From contig REDA01000012.1 in assembly GCA_007693745.1 (NCBI GenBank), positions 1 to 64,000 of the forward strand: a stretch of 64,000 nucleotides of DNA, written 5' to 3'. The position numbers were made by a program, and so were the translations under genes. Each line of letters starts with the position of its first letter. Position 1 is the first letter of the stretch. The DNA is from Balneolaceae bacterium (GTDB lineage Bacteria > Bacteroidota > Rhodothermia > Balneolales > Balneolaceae). Positions 16,094-25,519 of this stretch are shown piece after piece. Below the pieces are notes generated by a model. It saw nothing but the letters and a program-made list of their open reading frames with translations, had not been told where the DNA came from and ran no database searches.

Positions 16094-17362
16094 ATGGAAA
16101 ATCAACTGAAACGGGACATCAGAACACCCGGAGCTGTTCTGATGGGGCTCGGATCTATTGTTGGGACCGGTATTTTTGTGAGTATTGCGATTGCTGCCCA
16201 GATCGCAGGAAACGGTATTATTATCGCCATCGTGATTGCCGCACTGCTGGCTGCTTTCAACGGCCTGAGCAGCGCTCAGCTGGCAGCAGCGCATCCGGTG
16301 AGCGGCGGCACGTATGAGTATGGCTACCGGTTTCTTGGGCCCTGGTTTGGTTTCACGGCCGGTCTGATGTTCATGGTGGCCAAATCGGCTTCAGCTGCTA
16401 CAGCGCTCCTGGGAACGGTTGGATACCTATTCTACGCTTTCGAGATGAGTACAAATCGCTTTGTAACCGTCGCAGCAGGGCTCCTGCTGCTTACGGTGAT
16501 GACCCTTCTCGTTTCAGGTGGCATCCGCAGAAGCAATCTCGCGAACAAGATTATTGTCAGTATCACTCTGCTGGGCCTGCTTTTCTTCATCGCAGCGGGA
16601 CTCTGGACACAGGGCCTGCCTGTTCAGCCTCTTGCAGACTCCTTCCCGGATTTCTCGCTCTCTGCTGTTCTCTATGCCTCTGCCCTGATGTTTGTCGCCT
16701 ATACCGGCTACGGCCGGATCGCGACCCTTGGTGAGGAGGTCTCGGATCCGAAAAAAACTATCCCGAGAGCTATCATCCTCTCCATGGTTGTGATCGTACT
16801 TCTCTATCTTGCGGTCTCACTTACCGCAATTCAGGTGATGGGTGCCGATGCATTTGGAGCCACTGTGGGTGGTGAAGCAGCTCCTCTGATGATCGCGGCA
16901 CAGGCTTTATCCGTTCCGTTTTTAGGCGGCTTAATCACCATCGCGGCGATTACAGCAATGCTGGGTGTTTTATTAAACCTGCTTCTGGGCCTCTCCAGGG
17001 TTCTGCTCGGCATGGCCCGAAGAGAAGATGTTCCGAAAAGTCTCGCAAAAATCAATCCTGCAAATCAGAGCCCTGTGAGAGCCGTATGGGTTACAGGAGG
17101 GATCATCGGTCTCCTGACATTAAGCGGCGACGTCGTATTCACCTGGTCTTTTAGCGCATTTACGGTGCTCATATACTACGCAATTACCAATTTATCAGCA
17201 CTTTTTTTGCCGGAGGAGCTCAGGTTATACCCAAGAGCCATCCCCGCAGCCGGACTTCTGGGATGCCTCTTTCTTGCATTCTGGATCGACCCCGGCATCT
17301 GGATATACGGGGTGTTGCTGATTATTGCAGGGAGTTTTTATAAAGTCGCCCGCCCTTCATAA
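16094..17362 (+). CDS. APC-superfamily amino acid permease
   Basis: 422-residue integral membrane transporter, about 12 hydrophobic segments. The first helix carries the substrate-binding break GLGSIVGTGIFVS typical of amino-acid/polyamine/organocation transporters, and PVSGGTYEYGYRFLG marks the third helix. The substrate is not predictable. It is last in the 13.4-17.4 kb gene run; a strong hairpin at 17518-17545 lies 156 bases downstream. Confidence 0.88.
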   Translation: MENQLKRDIRTPGAVLMGLGSIVGTGIFVSIAIAAQIAGNGIIIAIVIAALLAAFNGLSSAQLAAAHPVSGGTYEYGYRFLGPWFGFTAGLMFMVAKSASAATALLGTVGYLFYAFEMSTNRFVTVAAGLLLLTVMTLLVSGGIRRSNLANKIIVSITLLGLLFFIAAGLWTQGLPVQPLADSFPDFSLSAVLYASALMFVAYTGYGRIATLGEEVSDPKKTIPRAIILSMVVIVLLYLAVSLTAIQVMGADAFGATVGGEAAPLMIAAQALSVPFLGGLITIAAITAMLGVLLNLLLGLSRVLLGMARREDVPKSLAKINPANQSPVRAVWVTGGIIGLLTLSGDVVFTWSFSAFTVLIYYAITNLSALFLPEELRLYPRAIPAAGLLGCLFLAFWIDPGIWIYGVLLIIAGSFYKVARPS

Positions 17363-17517
17363 TGATGGCAGTATTTGCATCGGGATCTCTGATCAGGTCT
17401 GTATTCTCCAGTGGATTCCCGGCTGCACTGCACTTGTGAACGTTCCGGATTGGCAATGCCGGATCACAGTTTCTGTTGTTCAACAAGATCAAAACAGTTA
17501 CAAAATCACAATAAAAA

Positions 17518-17545
17518 AACCCCGGCAATTCGCATTACCGGGGTT
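17518..17545 (-). terminator. Intrinsic terminator of the pyrophosphatase gene
   Basis: AACCCCGG (17518-17525) pairs perfectly with CCGGGGTT (17538-17545) around a 12-base loop. On the minus strand the stem is followed by a T-rich run (the A7 tract at 17513-17519 on the plus strand), so it terminates transcripts from the pyrophosphatase gene whose stop is 37 bases away. On the plus strand it lacks a good T tract but could weakly stop the permease transcript. Confidence 0.85.
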
Positions 17546-17581
17546 GGTATCAAAGGCTGTAAAACTGATTTCAGCTCCCGT

Positions 17582-19777
17582 TTAGATCATCGTGGCGATC
17601 ACAAGCGCAACAACAGCCATCAGTTTGATCAGAATGTTCAGTGAGGGGCCGGACGTATCCTTGAACGGATCTCCAACCGTATCTCCTACTACGGCTGCCT
17701 TGTGCGGCTCGGAGCCTTTTCCATAGTGAACACCGTCGATTTCCACACCTTCTTCGATCATCTTTTTGGCATTATCCCATGCGCCACCCGAGTTGGCCTG
17801 GAAGAGCGCCAGAAGTACTCCGGAGGCCGTTACACCAGCCAGCAGCCCGCCCAGCATCGCTGGTCCGCCAATAAACCCAAACAGAACGGGTACAATCACA
17901 GCCAGCAGACCCGGCACTACCATCTCCCGGATGGAAGCTGTTGTGGAGATTTCCACACATTTGGCAAACTCTGCCTTGCCGTCGGCCGCGTCAAACACCT
18001 TGCGGTCGGCATCGCTCCAGTCTGCCATCGCCTTGCCTTCGTTCTTGGTCATCATCTTCAGGGCTTCTGTCAGCTCAGGAATGGTTTTGAACTGACGTCT
18101 CACCTCTTCGATCATGGACATCGCTGCACGACCCACAGCTTGAATTGAGAGGGCAGAAAAGAGATAGGGAAGCATTGCGCCCACAAAGAGTGCAGCCATT
18201 ACTTTCGGATCCGTGATATCGATTCCGGTCAAAATACTTTCAGGATTTGCCACATTGTAGGAGGTGATAAATGCAGCAAAGAGCGCGAGTGCGGTCAGTG
18301 CAGCAGAGCCGATGGCGAATCCTTTTCCGATGGCGGCTGTGGTGTTGCCCACGGCATCCAGTTTATCCGTTCTCTGACGCACTTCTTCAGGCAGTTCAGA
18401 CATCTCGGCAATACCACCTGCGTTATCGGAAATCGGACCGTATGCATCTACTGCAAGCTGGATTCCTGTATTGGAGAGCATTCCCACTGCGGCGATTGCG
18501 ATACCGTAGAGACCTGCAAAATGGTAGGCTCCCAGAATCGCGGCTGCAATAATGATAATCGGAATGGTAGTGGAGATCATCCCCACACCTACACCTGCGA
18601 TGATGTTGGTAGCTGAACCTGTAACAGACTGACGCACAATACTCCAGACCGGTTTGGTTCCGGTTCCTGTATAATACTCGGTGATCAGTCCGATCAGAAG
18701 TCCGGCAGACAGGCCGAAAATTGTTGCCCAGAATACACCCATGGCTGTCAGGGTCTGTCCTGCAAATTCCCAGCTATCCGGAAGCATCCAGTTGATAATC
18801 AGGAATGAAGCAACCAGCATTACACCGGCAGATACAAACTCTCCTGTATTCAGAGCCTTCTGTGGATTACCGCCTTCTTTTACTTTCACAAAGAAGGTAC
18901 CCAGAATAGAGGTGAGGATTCCCACACCTGCAAGGACCAGTGGCAGCAGAACGGCATTGAGACCGCCAAACTCATTGGAAGTATCAAACCCTGCCAGGCC
19001 CATAAAAGCGGCGCCAAGTACCATGGTGCCGATGATGGATCCTACATAAGACTCGAAAAGGTCGGCTCCCATACCGGCAACGTCGCCCACATTGTCACCC
19101 ACGTTATCTGCAATGGTAGCGGGATTGAGCGGGTGATCTTCCGGGATGCCGGCTTCCACTTTACCCACCAGGTCAGCACCCACATCGGCAGCTTTGGTGT
19201 AGATTCCGCCTCCCACACGTGCAAAAAGCGCAATGGAGGACGCACCGAATGAGAAACTTGTGATTACTGTGAGTACCTGCTGGATGTTGTCAATTCCAAC
19301 ACCAAACATGTTGGTATAGAGCATAAAGAGCATTCCGATACCGAGTACACCGAGGCCAACAACACCGAGGCCCATTACGGAACCGCCGTTAAAGGCTACA
19401 TTCAGGCCCTCAGCAAGGCTCGTTCTGGCTGCGTGTGTGGTTCGCACATTGGCCTTGGTAGCCACACGCATCCCGATGAAACCTGCCAGGCCGGAACAGA
19501 ATGCTCCGACCACGAAGGAGAGGGCTATCAGCGGTGAGGAACTCTCCTGAAGGGATCCCTGGATGGCGAGAAGAATGGCCACGAAAGCAACAAAGATGCT
19601 GAGAACTTTGTATTCAGCCTTCAGAAACGCCATCGCTCCGTCAGATATATTTTTTGCAATACGCTCCATTTTTTCAGTACCTGCATCCTGCCGGGCTACC
19701 CAGGCTGATTTCAGGTAGGTAAACGCCAGTGCCACAACACCTGCCAGCGGTACCAGATAGATAATTGTTTTAATCAT
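17582..19777 (-). CDS. hppA: K+-dependent membrane-bound pyrophosphatase
   Basis: 731-residue integral membrane pump, around 16 helices, that couples pyrophosphate hydrolysis to cation export across the inner membrane. The substrate/Mg loops are intact: [20 protein letters not shown], and [20 protein letters not shown] downstream. The signature [18 protein letters not shown] has Ala at the position that is Lys in K+-independent enzymes, so this is the K+-dependent type. Whether H+ or Na+ is pumped cannot be settled by eye. It is monocistronic with a terminator downstream; one of the five dispersed repeats lies just upstream (19823-19953). Confidence 0.95.
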   Translation of the reverse strand: MIKTIIYLVPLAGVVALAFTYLKSAWVARQDAGTEKMERIAKNISDGAMAFLKAEYKVLSIFVAFVAILLAIQGSLQESSSPLIALSFVVGAFCSGLAGFIGMRVATKANVRTTHAARTSLAEGLNVAFNGGSVMGLGVVGLGVLGIGMLFMLYTNMFGVGIDNIQQVLTVITSFSFGASSIALFARVGGGIYTKAADVGADLVGKVEAGIPEDHPLNPATIADNVGDNVGDVAGMGADLFESYVGSIIGTMVLGAAFMGLAGFDTSNEFGGLNAVLLPLVLAGVGILTSILGTFFVKVKEGGNPQKALNTGEFVSAGVMLVASFLIINWMLPDSWEFAGQTLTAMGVFWATIFGLSAGLLIGLITEYYTGTGTKPVWSIVRQSVTGSATNIIAGVGVGMISTTIPIIIIAAAILGAYHFAGLYGIAIAAVGMLSNTGIQLAVDAYGPISDNAGGIAEMSELPEEVRQRTDKLDAVGNTTAAIGKGFAIGSAALTALALFAAFITSYNVANPESILTGIDITDPKVMAALFVGAMLPYLFSALSIQAVGRAAMSMIEEVRRQFKTIPELTEALKMMTKNEGKAMADWSDADRKVFDAADGKAEFAKCVEISTTASIREMVVPGLLAVIVPVLFGFIGGPAMLGGLLAGVTASGVLLALFQANSGGAWDNAKKMIEEGVEIDGVHYGKGSEPHKAAVVGDTVGDPFKDTSGPSLNILIKLMAVVALVIATMI

Positions 19778-19822
19778 GAGTATGTTATTGGTTATCAGTT
19801 GTGATTATGTAGTCGAAAGCTA

Positions 19823-19953
19823 TGTAAACTGTTTTTTTTGCCCGATCTCATCGTTGTCGCAAATTTAAAATCCTCTCGTATGGTTAAAACGCAGTGTTTT
19901 AAATTTACTTCCACCACGATTCTGAACAAACCTCCTGTTTTTCCAAAGCCTCC
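19823..19953 (-). repeat. Dispersed intergenic repeat, copy 1
   Basis: About 131 bases between the pyrophosphatase and pth genes. Read on the minus strand it starts GGAGGCTTTGGAAAAAC, has the inner blocks GAATCGTGGTGGAAGTAAAT and GAGGATTTTAAATTTGCG, and ends near GGGCAAAAAAAACAGTTTAC. The middle holds a local TAAAAC/GTTTTA hairpin. It is the copy with the most worn right end. See copies at 33201, 36773, 45017 and 53163. Confidence 0.7.
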
Positions 19954-19956
19954 GGG

Positions 19957-20517
19957 TCATTGGTTAAAATGATTCATTGCCAGATTTATCCCCCCACGAA
20001 GAAAAAGGAAAATTGCTTCTGATGCAACATCAAGTGCGCTGTCTATTTCTGTTCTCTGCTGTGAAGTGAAAGGTGAAAGAACATAATCAGACTGCCTTCC
20101 TTTGGAAAAATCACTGCCTATTCCGATTCTCAGCCGTGGAATATCCCGGGTCTGCATTCGCTCAATAATATCAGCCATCCCGTTGTGACCACCTGCACTG
20201 CCGACGGGCCTGATCCGGATTTTCCCCGGCTCCAGATGAATATCGTCATAACAGATCATACACTCCGGGGGTGGAGTGGAAGTGAGAGCCAGAGCTTTCG
20301 TTACAGCCTTGCCACTTCTGTTCATGTAGGTAGTTGGTTTCATCAAAACAACTTTTTTCCCTTTGTACTTTCCCTCTCCCAAAAAGAAAAGACCACTACC
20401 CTGAGACAGAGTAATGGTCATATGCTCTGAAAGTTTATCAATGAGCTCAAATCCAACATTATGGCGCGTACCCTTGTATTCTATCCCGGGATTTCCCAGG
20501 CCCACAATCAGTGCCAT
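19957..20517 (-). CDS. pth: Peptidyl-tRNA hydrolase
   Basis: 186-residue cytosolic enzyme that frees tRNA from peptidyl-tRNA dropped by stalled ribosomes. It carries the N-terminal signature VGLGNPGIEYKGTRHNVGF with catalytic His19, the CYDDIHLEPGKIRIRP block and GSAGGHNGM. Length is normal. It is the last gene of a prs-rplY-pth run with gaps of 15 and 17 bases, an arrangement common in many bacteria. Confidence 0.96.
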   Translation of the reverse strand: MALIVGLGNPGIEYKGTRHNVGFELIDKLSEHMTITLSQGSGLFFLGEGKYKGKKVVLMKPTTYMNRSGKAVTKALALTSTPPPECMICYDDIHLEPGKIRIRPVGSAGGHNGMADIIERMQTRDIPRLRIGIGSDFSKGRQSDYVLSPFTSQQRTEIDSALDVASEAIFLFLRGGINLAMNHFNQ

Positions 20518-20534
20518 AAGAGCGTTGAATTGGT

Positions 20535-21224
20535 TTAATTAGTCGCTTCGTCCGCTTCCGCCTCAGCTTCTCCGCCGGCAGCCTCAACGCCCTCTGCACC
20601 CTCTTCAGCCTCTTCGAGACCCAGCTCATCGTCATCATCAAGAGCAGACGATGTGAACGCAGATTCGGATTTGGGAGGCACAATGGTTACGATGGTTCTT
20701 CTCGCGTCGTCCAGGGTATTAATTCCTTCCATATCGAGATCCCCGATCGTCAGTGAGTCCCCGATTCCGAGATTTGAAATATCCAGAAGGAAGAGAGCCG
20801 GAATTTTATCCGGAAGTACCTTGATATTCACAATCCGGAGTGGCTGCAAGACCCGGCCACCCGCATCGCGAACTCCCTTGGCAATACCTGTCAGACGAAC
20901 CGGCACCCGAAGTTTAACCGGTGTTTTTTCATCCAGAAGATAAAAATCGGCATGGAGCGGACGGTCAGATACCGGATCATATTCAACCTTCTTGAGAAGG
21001 GTTTTGTACTCCTTGCCATCAATAGACAGATTCTGGAGTTTCGTCTGGCTTACGGAAAGAATCTTTTCCAGATCCGACTCCATAATTGTAAAGTGAACAT
21101 TTTCTTTCACTTTTGGGCCATACATTACGCAGGGAACCTTCAGGTCTTTGCGGAGTCCGGAAAGATGTCTTCTCCCCGATTCTCTCAATTCACCTTTAAG
21201 GTCATATAGTTCTGGTTGCTTCAT
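20535..21224 (-). CDS. rplY: 50S ribosomal protein L25 (long TL5/CTC form)
   Basis: 229 residues, the extended form found outside enterobacteria. The N-terminal 5S rRNA-binding domain (about 1-90, with SGRRHLSGLRKDLKVPCVMY) is followed by the CTC beta domain (about 95-180) and a strongly acidic tail (DDDDELGLEEAEEG and on). It belongs to the large ribosomal subunit and contacts 5S rRNA. It sits between prs and pth with short spacers and is expected to be in one operon with them. Confidence 0.95.
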   Translation of the reverse strand: MKQPELYDLKGELRESGRRHLSGLRKDLKVPCVMYGPKVKENVHFTIMESDLEKILSVSQTKLQNLSIDGKEYKTLLKKVEYDPVSDRPLHADFYLLDEKTPVKLRVPVRLTGIAKGVRDAGGRVLQPLRIVNIKVLPDKIPALFLLDISNLGIGDSLTIGDLDMEGINTLDDARRTIVTIVPPKSESAFTSSALDDDDELGLEEAEEGAEGVEAAGGEAEAEADEATN

Positions 21225-21239
21225 AGGTTTATTTATCTG

Positions 21240-22172
21240 TTAATCATCAAAAAGTGCACTGATGGTATCGTTTGTATGTATCCGCTGTATCGCTTCAGCA
21301 AAAATTCCCGCTACGCTCAATACTTTGATTTTATCGGATGGTTTTCTCAGCGGTACAGTATCTGTTACAAGCATCAGGTCGATCGGTGAATCCTCAATCC
21401 TCTGATAGGCCGGCCCCGACAGTATCGGGTGAGTGCATGTCGCTTTCACACTCAGCGCTCCCCTCTCTTTGAGGGCTACCGCCGCATTGGTAATGGTTCC
21501 GGCTGTATCTATCAGATCATCAACGATCAGTACATGCCTGCCATCCACTTCACCAATGATGTTCATGACCTCAGCTACATTCTGTTTAGGCCTTCTTTTA
21601 TCAATAAAAGCCAAACCGGCTCCCAGTTTTTTTGAATAGGCCCTTGCCATTTTCAAACTTCCGACATCCGGCGCTACAACTACCAGATTCTCTATGGGAT
21701 GCCTTGTAAAGTGATCAATAAAAATCCTGCTTGCGTACAGATGATCCAGAGGAATGTCAAAAAAGCCCTGTATCTGAGAAGCGTGCAGATCCATGGTCAG
21801 GATCCGGTCTGCCCCCGCTTCTACAAGAATATTTGCCATCAGTTTCGATGCTATCGAAACCCTCGGTCGGTCTTTTCTGTCCTGCCGGGCATAACCGAAA
21901 TAGGGGATTACTGCAGTTACCCTTTTCACGGATGCCCGTTTCGCTGCGTCGAGCAGCAACAACAATTCTATGATGTTATCTCCGGGCGGAGGCGTGGACT
22001 GCACTACGAAAATATCCTCTCCCCGTATGCTTTGCTCGTACTTGACATAGAGCTCACCATCTGAAAACGACCGGATGGTGAGATTCCCCAGTTCCACTCC
22101 ATAATTCTCAGCTATGGCACGTGCAAGTGCAAGGTTACTGCGTCCCGCAAATATAGCTAATGGCGTTTCCAA
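21240..22172 (-). CDS. prs: Ribose-phosphate pyrophosphokinase
   Basis: 310-residue class I PRPP synthetase, which makes PRPP from ribose 5-phosphate and ATP for nucleotide, His and Trp synthesis. Motifs seen are the flexible-loop region AKRASVKRVTAVIPYFGYAR, the metal/ATP segment MDLHASQIQGFFDIP, VVAPDVGSLKMA, and the PRPP-binding loop VLIVDDLIDTAGTI. The start ATG at 22172 gives the usual compact N-terminus. It is the first gene of prs-rplY-pth, and tRNA-Gln lies 61 bases upstream in the same direction. Confidence 0.97.
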   Translation of the reverse strand: METPLAIFAGRSNLALARAIAENYGVELGNLTIRSFSDGELYVKYEQSIRGEDIFVVQSTPPPGDNIIELLLLLDAAKRASVKRVTAVIPYFGYARQDRKDRPRVSIASKLMANILVEAGADRILTMDLHASQIQGFFDIPLDHLYASRIFIDHFTRHPIENLVVVAPDVGSLKMARAYSKKLGAGLAFIDKRRPKQNVAEVMNIIGEVDGRHVLIVDDLIDTAGTITNAAVALKERGALSVKATCTHPILSGPAYQRIEDSPIDLMLVTDTVPLRKPSDKIKVLSVAGIFAEAIQRIHTNDTISALFDD

Positions 22173-22233
22173 CCAGCTGATCAGTCAAGTTAAAAAAAAG
22201 AAAGGAGTGCCATTCGGCAATCCTTTTTAGATG

Positions 22234-22304
22234 TTGCCCGGGGAGGATTCGAACCCCCACATACGGGACCAAAACCCGCTGTCCTGCCATTAGACGACCG
22301 GGCA
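22234..22304 (-). tRNA. tRNA-Gln (TTG)
   Basis: Cloverleaf on the minus strand: acceptor TGCCCGG/CCGGGCA, D stem GTCT/GGAC, anticodon stem GCGGG/CCCGT with loop TTTTGGT (anticodon TTG), a 4-base variable loop and T arm GGGGG-TTCGAAT-CCTCC. The discriminator is A and CCA is not encoded. It may be transcribed together with prs. Confidence 0.95.
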
Positions 22305-22353
22305 AAATAAATTAGCAGACAGAAAATAAAGATAGAGAGAGATATGAAATCAG

Positions 22354-22614
22354 TCAAGGACGAATTACACTTTTAAATACTTTACAGGAAGTGCAGTTTT
22401 TTTGAAGGCAATAACGCTTCAGCTGATGTGCCAGACCCGGTCGCAGCACTTCTTTTCCCGGGGAAAAGCCGGCGGCAGCAAATGGCTTTTTCACCTCCCG
22501 GGGCAGGCGGAAGGGTTCCCTTCGCCAGCCTTCTCCCCTCCCCGTGATTCTGCCGGCCGGGATCGAGCACACGGATCTGCTTGCCACCGTCGCCGCAAAC
22601 CTGTTCAGATCCAA
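22354..22614 (-). pseudogene. Possible C-terminal remnant (DUF2851-like tail)
   Basis: The open frame runs to 22707 without an ATG (TTG at 22614). Only the end looks familiar: HQLKRYCLQKNCTSCKVFKS resembles the Cys-rich tail of DUF2851 proteins (pattern LxxxYCxxKxCxxC). The rest is GC-rich and Arg/Pro-rich without resemblance, and about 300 N-terminal residues are missing. An intact small protein is possible but less likely. The opposite-strand frame at 22402-22722 has nothing to support it. The rest of 22305-22773 holds no other gene. Confidence 0.25.
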
Positions 22615-22773
22615 CTCAAGATGCTTCCAGATCCACTGGATCAGATCTTCTCTGAATGGCTGCCGGCCCGTATTCCTGCTGGTTTTGAGGAATGTCTGCG
22701 GTTCTATTTAATTATTTTCTAAGTATCTTATATTTCTTACTTTTTATAACTGTTCACCGTGCAGCTAACTACT

Positions 22774-23247
22774 ATGATACTTCTTGACAAAGGCCGAATC
22801 GACCGCACCTTAAGACGAATGAGCTATCAGATCCTCGAAGAGGCTCAGCAGCATCCGGTCAGAATTCTGGGACTTAACAGAAGAGGCTACTCCGTTGCAA
22901 AAAGAATCGGATCGATTCTTGAAAAAGCATCCGGTATGGATGTCCCCGTGATGAATATCCAGTCGGATGATGAATCCCCGTTCGAATTTTCAGAACCCTC
23001 CGAAAATGAAGTTCTGGTTCTAACGGACGATGTAATTTTCAGCGGGAGCTCCATGTTCAGGGCGATTCAGAAAATTCCGGACCTCTCCCGCTATCACAAG
23101 ATCATCGTGGCTGTACTGGTCGATCGCGGACATCGAAAATTCCCCATTCTGGCCGGAATCGTTGGACTGCATGTTCCGACAAAGCTAAATGAACATGTTG
23201 CTCTGAGCCTGCATGAGCATTCTCCCGCTGAAGTGGTTCTCAGCTGA
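22774..23247 (+). CDS. PyrR-like phosphoribosyltransferase-fold protein
   Basis: 157 residues from the ATG at 22774 (a GTG five codons earlier is possible). The start MILLDKGRIDRTLRRMSYQI and the segment VLVDRGHRKFPI resemble PyrR, the uracil phosphoribosyltransferase/pyrimidine attenuator. The PRPP loop, however, reads VLTDDVIFSGSSMFRA where PyrR has VDDVLYTGRT: the hydroxyl-acidic core is present but the usual Gly-Arg-Thr is Gly-Ser-Ser. It may bind nucleotides or PRPP weakly, or act as a regulator only. No pyrimidine gene is adjacent; a DUF3078 gene follows after 31 bases. Confidence 0.75.
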   Translation: MILLDKGRIDRTLRRMSYQILEEAQQHPVRILGLNRRGYSVAKRIGSILEKASGMDVPVMNIQSDDESPFEFSEPSENEVLVLTDDVIFSGSSMFRAIQKIPDLSRYHKIIVAVLVDRGHRKFPILAGIVGLHVPTKLNEHVALSLHEHSPAEVVLS

Positions 23248-23278
23248 ACTGAACTGCAAATTTTTATATTTATACCGA

Positions 23279-24148
23279 ATGAAACATCTGCTTTTTCTCC
23301 CGCTCTTCTGCTTTTGGGCTGTGACCCTGAATGCACAGGATACGGTTTCCATTCCCGACAGTCTGAGCGGCTGGCAAACATCCTGGTCGGTTGGTATCAG
23401 CGGCTCACAGGCTTCCTACTCCAACTGGTCGCAGGGTGGAATCAACAACATCGCTGCCACAGGTCGAACCACGTTTACTTCTGTCTATAAAATGGATCGG
23501 TTCTCATACGGAGTCCTGCTTCACGGGCGGTTCGGGAAAACCAAAGTCCAGAATGAAGGTGTCAGAAAAATTGACGACCGCTTTATGCTTCTGAACCGTT
23601 TCCTGTATGACCTGAGCGATGATTCTGCTGATTTTAAATTATTTGCCAATCTGCGCTTCAGAACACAGTTTGATGACGGTTTTGAGTATGGAAAGGGAGA
23701 AGATGGCAGCGACCGGCTTATTTCTGGGTTTCTGGCTCCTGCCTATTTTACGCAGGATGCCGGTCTCGCCTGGGTGCCGTCAGAATCTTTTTCTGTTGAG
23801 GCGGGTCTTGGTCTGCAGCAAACGTTTGTAAAAAACCGTTCACTCGGCCCCGTTTTTGGCCTTGCACCCGGCGATAGATTCCGTTCCGAGGCCGGACTCA
23901 CATTTGCTACTTCGGTAAAGACGGGCCTCTCAACAAACCTTTCCTATGAGGGTACTTTCAGCACCTTTACGAGCTTCAATAAATCCCTTAAAAGTACCGA
24001 CGTTTTTTTCACCAACACTGTTACCGGTAAAATTAACAGTTTCATGAATGCAACAGTGAGCCTCGATTTCGTGTTTGATGATGACTTCTCAACCGAACTC
24101 CAGGTTGCACAGGTACTTTCCCTCGGGATTGTTTTCACGCTTCGCTGA
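23279..24148 (+). CDS. DUF3078 outer-membrane-type protein
   Basis: 289 residues from the ATG at 23279, chosen because MKHLLFLPLFCFWAVTLNAQ is a clean signal peptide; the open frame begins 22 codons earlier, inside the previous gene. The mature part, with SNWSQGGINNIAATGRTTF and alternating aromatic strands, matches DUF3078, a family common in Bacteroidota and relatives and thought to form a small beta-barrel. It ends in a strand-like VFTLR. Function unknown. The decarboxylase gene begins immediately after it. Confidence 0.8.
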   Translation: MKHLLFLPLFCFWAVTLNAQDTVSIPDSLSGWQTSWSVGISGSQASYSNWSQGGINNIAATGRTTFTSVYKMDRFSYGVLLHGRFGKTKVQNEGVRKIDDRFMLLNRFLYDLSDDSADFKLFANLRFRTQFDDGFEYGKGEDGSDRLISGFLAPAYFTQDAGLAWVPSESFSVEAGLGLQQTFVKNRSLGPVFGLAPGDRFRSEAGLTFATSVKTGLSTNLSYEGTFSTFTSFNKSLKSTDVFFTNTVTGKINSFMNATVSLDFVFDDDFSTELQVAQVLSLGIVFTLR

Positions 24149-24152
24149 CTCT

Positions 24153-25514
24153 GTGAATCATTTCGAGCCATACCTCACCCTGCTTCAAAAGCAGCTCAAT
24201 GAACTGGATCGCTGGAGGCAGACCTACGGTAAAACGGATGCCACCGGCTCCAGTAATGCCAGAGAAGAAGAGATCCGTGAAGTTCTCCGCCAGCTAACTG
24301 ATAAACTGAAGGGAAATTATCCGTTCCACCACCCCCGCTATGCAGGGCAGATGCTGAAACCTCCCCATCCTGTTGCCTGGCTTGCCTATACGCTGGCGAT
24401 GACCGTCAATCCGAATAACCACGCGCTGGATGGAGGGCCCCCAACATCAGCTCTGGAAAAGGAGTGCATCAACAAGCTTGCCGGCATGATCGGTTATGAT
24501 ACACCCTTTCTCGGGCATCTCACATCCGGCGGAACTATCGCCAATCTTGAAGCTCTTTTCGTGGCCAGGGAACTGCATCCCGGTAAAGCGGTTGCTGCCA
24601 CTGCAAATGCCCATTACACGCATCAGCGAATGTGTAAACTGCTGAATATCCCGTTTATCAGGATTCCGGTTAATCCCGAAGGAGTTCCGGATCTCGCCTT
24701 TATCCGAAACCAGAGCAGCCGCATCGGAACCCTTGTGGTCACACTCGGCACCACGGGTACGGGAACGGTGGAACCCCTGGCCGGTCTGCTCCCTCTCTGC
24801 AGAGAAGCCGGCATTCGTATTCATGCTGATGCTGCCTACGGCGGATTTTTCAAATTACTGGAAGATGAGCTTCCCTCAAAACCGCACTGGCAGCTGCTGA
24901 ACCAGTGCGACAGCGTGGTTATCGATCCTCATAAACACGGCCTGCAGCCTTACGGATGTGGTTCTGTACTCTATAAAGATCCTGCAGTCGGGGCATTCTT
25001 TAAACACGACTCTCCCTATACCTATTTTACATCCGATGAACTGCATCTGGGCGAAATCAGTCTCGAGTGCTCCAGAGCCGGTGCATCTGCCGCAGCGCTC
25101 TGGGCAACTCTGGAACTCCTTCCGCTAACAGCAGAAGGCCTGGGCAGCATCCTGCATTCAGCACTTACCGCTGCACGAGTATTCTCCAAACGGATAGCAG
25201 AGAAACCCGGTTTCACACTCTACATGAGACCTGAACTTGACATTGTAACCTGGTTCAGAGATCCCCCCGACAAAAGTCTCTCTTCACTGAATACGTACAA
25301 CAAAGAACTGTTTCAAAAAGGCATGGATCTGAACAAAGAGGGATTTTTCCTCTCACTGTTTACTGTACCGGCCGAACAGTTTACAACCCTTTTCCCCGGT
25401 TACAGTGCTGATGAGGAGAAGGCTGTTTTGCTCCGAAGCGTTTTCATGAAGCAAGAGCACGAAGAGTGGGCCGACACGCTTGCAGAGCTCATCTTCTCGG
25501 CTGCCGGGTTGTGA
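24153..25514 (+). CDS. Group II pyridoxal-dependent decarboxylase
   Basis: PLP enzyme of the aromatic-amino-acid/glutamate/diaminobutyrate decarboxylase group, about 453 residues. Cofactor lysine lies in VVIDPHKHGLQPYG; other family blocks are HLTSGGTIANLEAL, TLGTTGTGTVEPL and RIHADAAYGGFF. The open frame reaches back to 24075, inside the DUF3078 gene. I prefer the GTG at 24153, four bases after the DUF3078 stop, though TTG at 24129 is possible. The substrate cannot be assigned. It converges with the glycosyltransferase gene, 5 bases between stops. Confidence 0.85.
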   Translation: MNHFEPYLTLLQKQLNELDRWRQTYGKTDATGSSNAREEEIREVLRQLTDKLKGNYPFHHPRYAGQMLKPPHPVAWLAYTLAMTVNPNNHALDGGPPTSALEKECINKLAGMIGYDTPFLGHLTSGGTIANLEALFVARELHPGKAVAATANAHYTHQRMCKLLNIPFIRIPVNPEGVPDLAFIRNQSSRIGTLVVTLGTTGTGTVEPLAGLLPLCREAGIRIHADAAYGGFFKLLEDELPSKPHWQLLNQCDSVVIDPHKHGLQPYGCGSVLYKDPAVGAFFKHDSPYTYFTSDELHLGEISLECSRAGASAAALWATLELLPLTAEGLGSILHSALTAARVFSKRIAEKPGFTLYMRPELDIVTWFRDPPDKSLSSLNTYNKELFQKGMDLNKEGFFLSLFTVPAEQFTTLFPGYSADEEKAVLLRSVFMKQEHEEWADTLAELIFSAAGL

Positions 25515-25519
25515 CCGGT

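Noticed and set aside
22402-22722. Plus-strand 106-codon frame downstream of tRNA-Gln
   Set aside because: Pro/Arg/Ser-rich product without resemblance; the minus frame at least has a recognisable tail.
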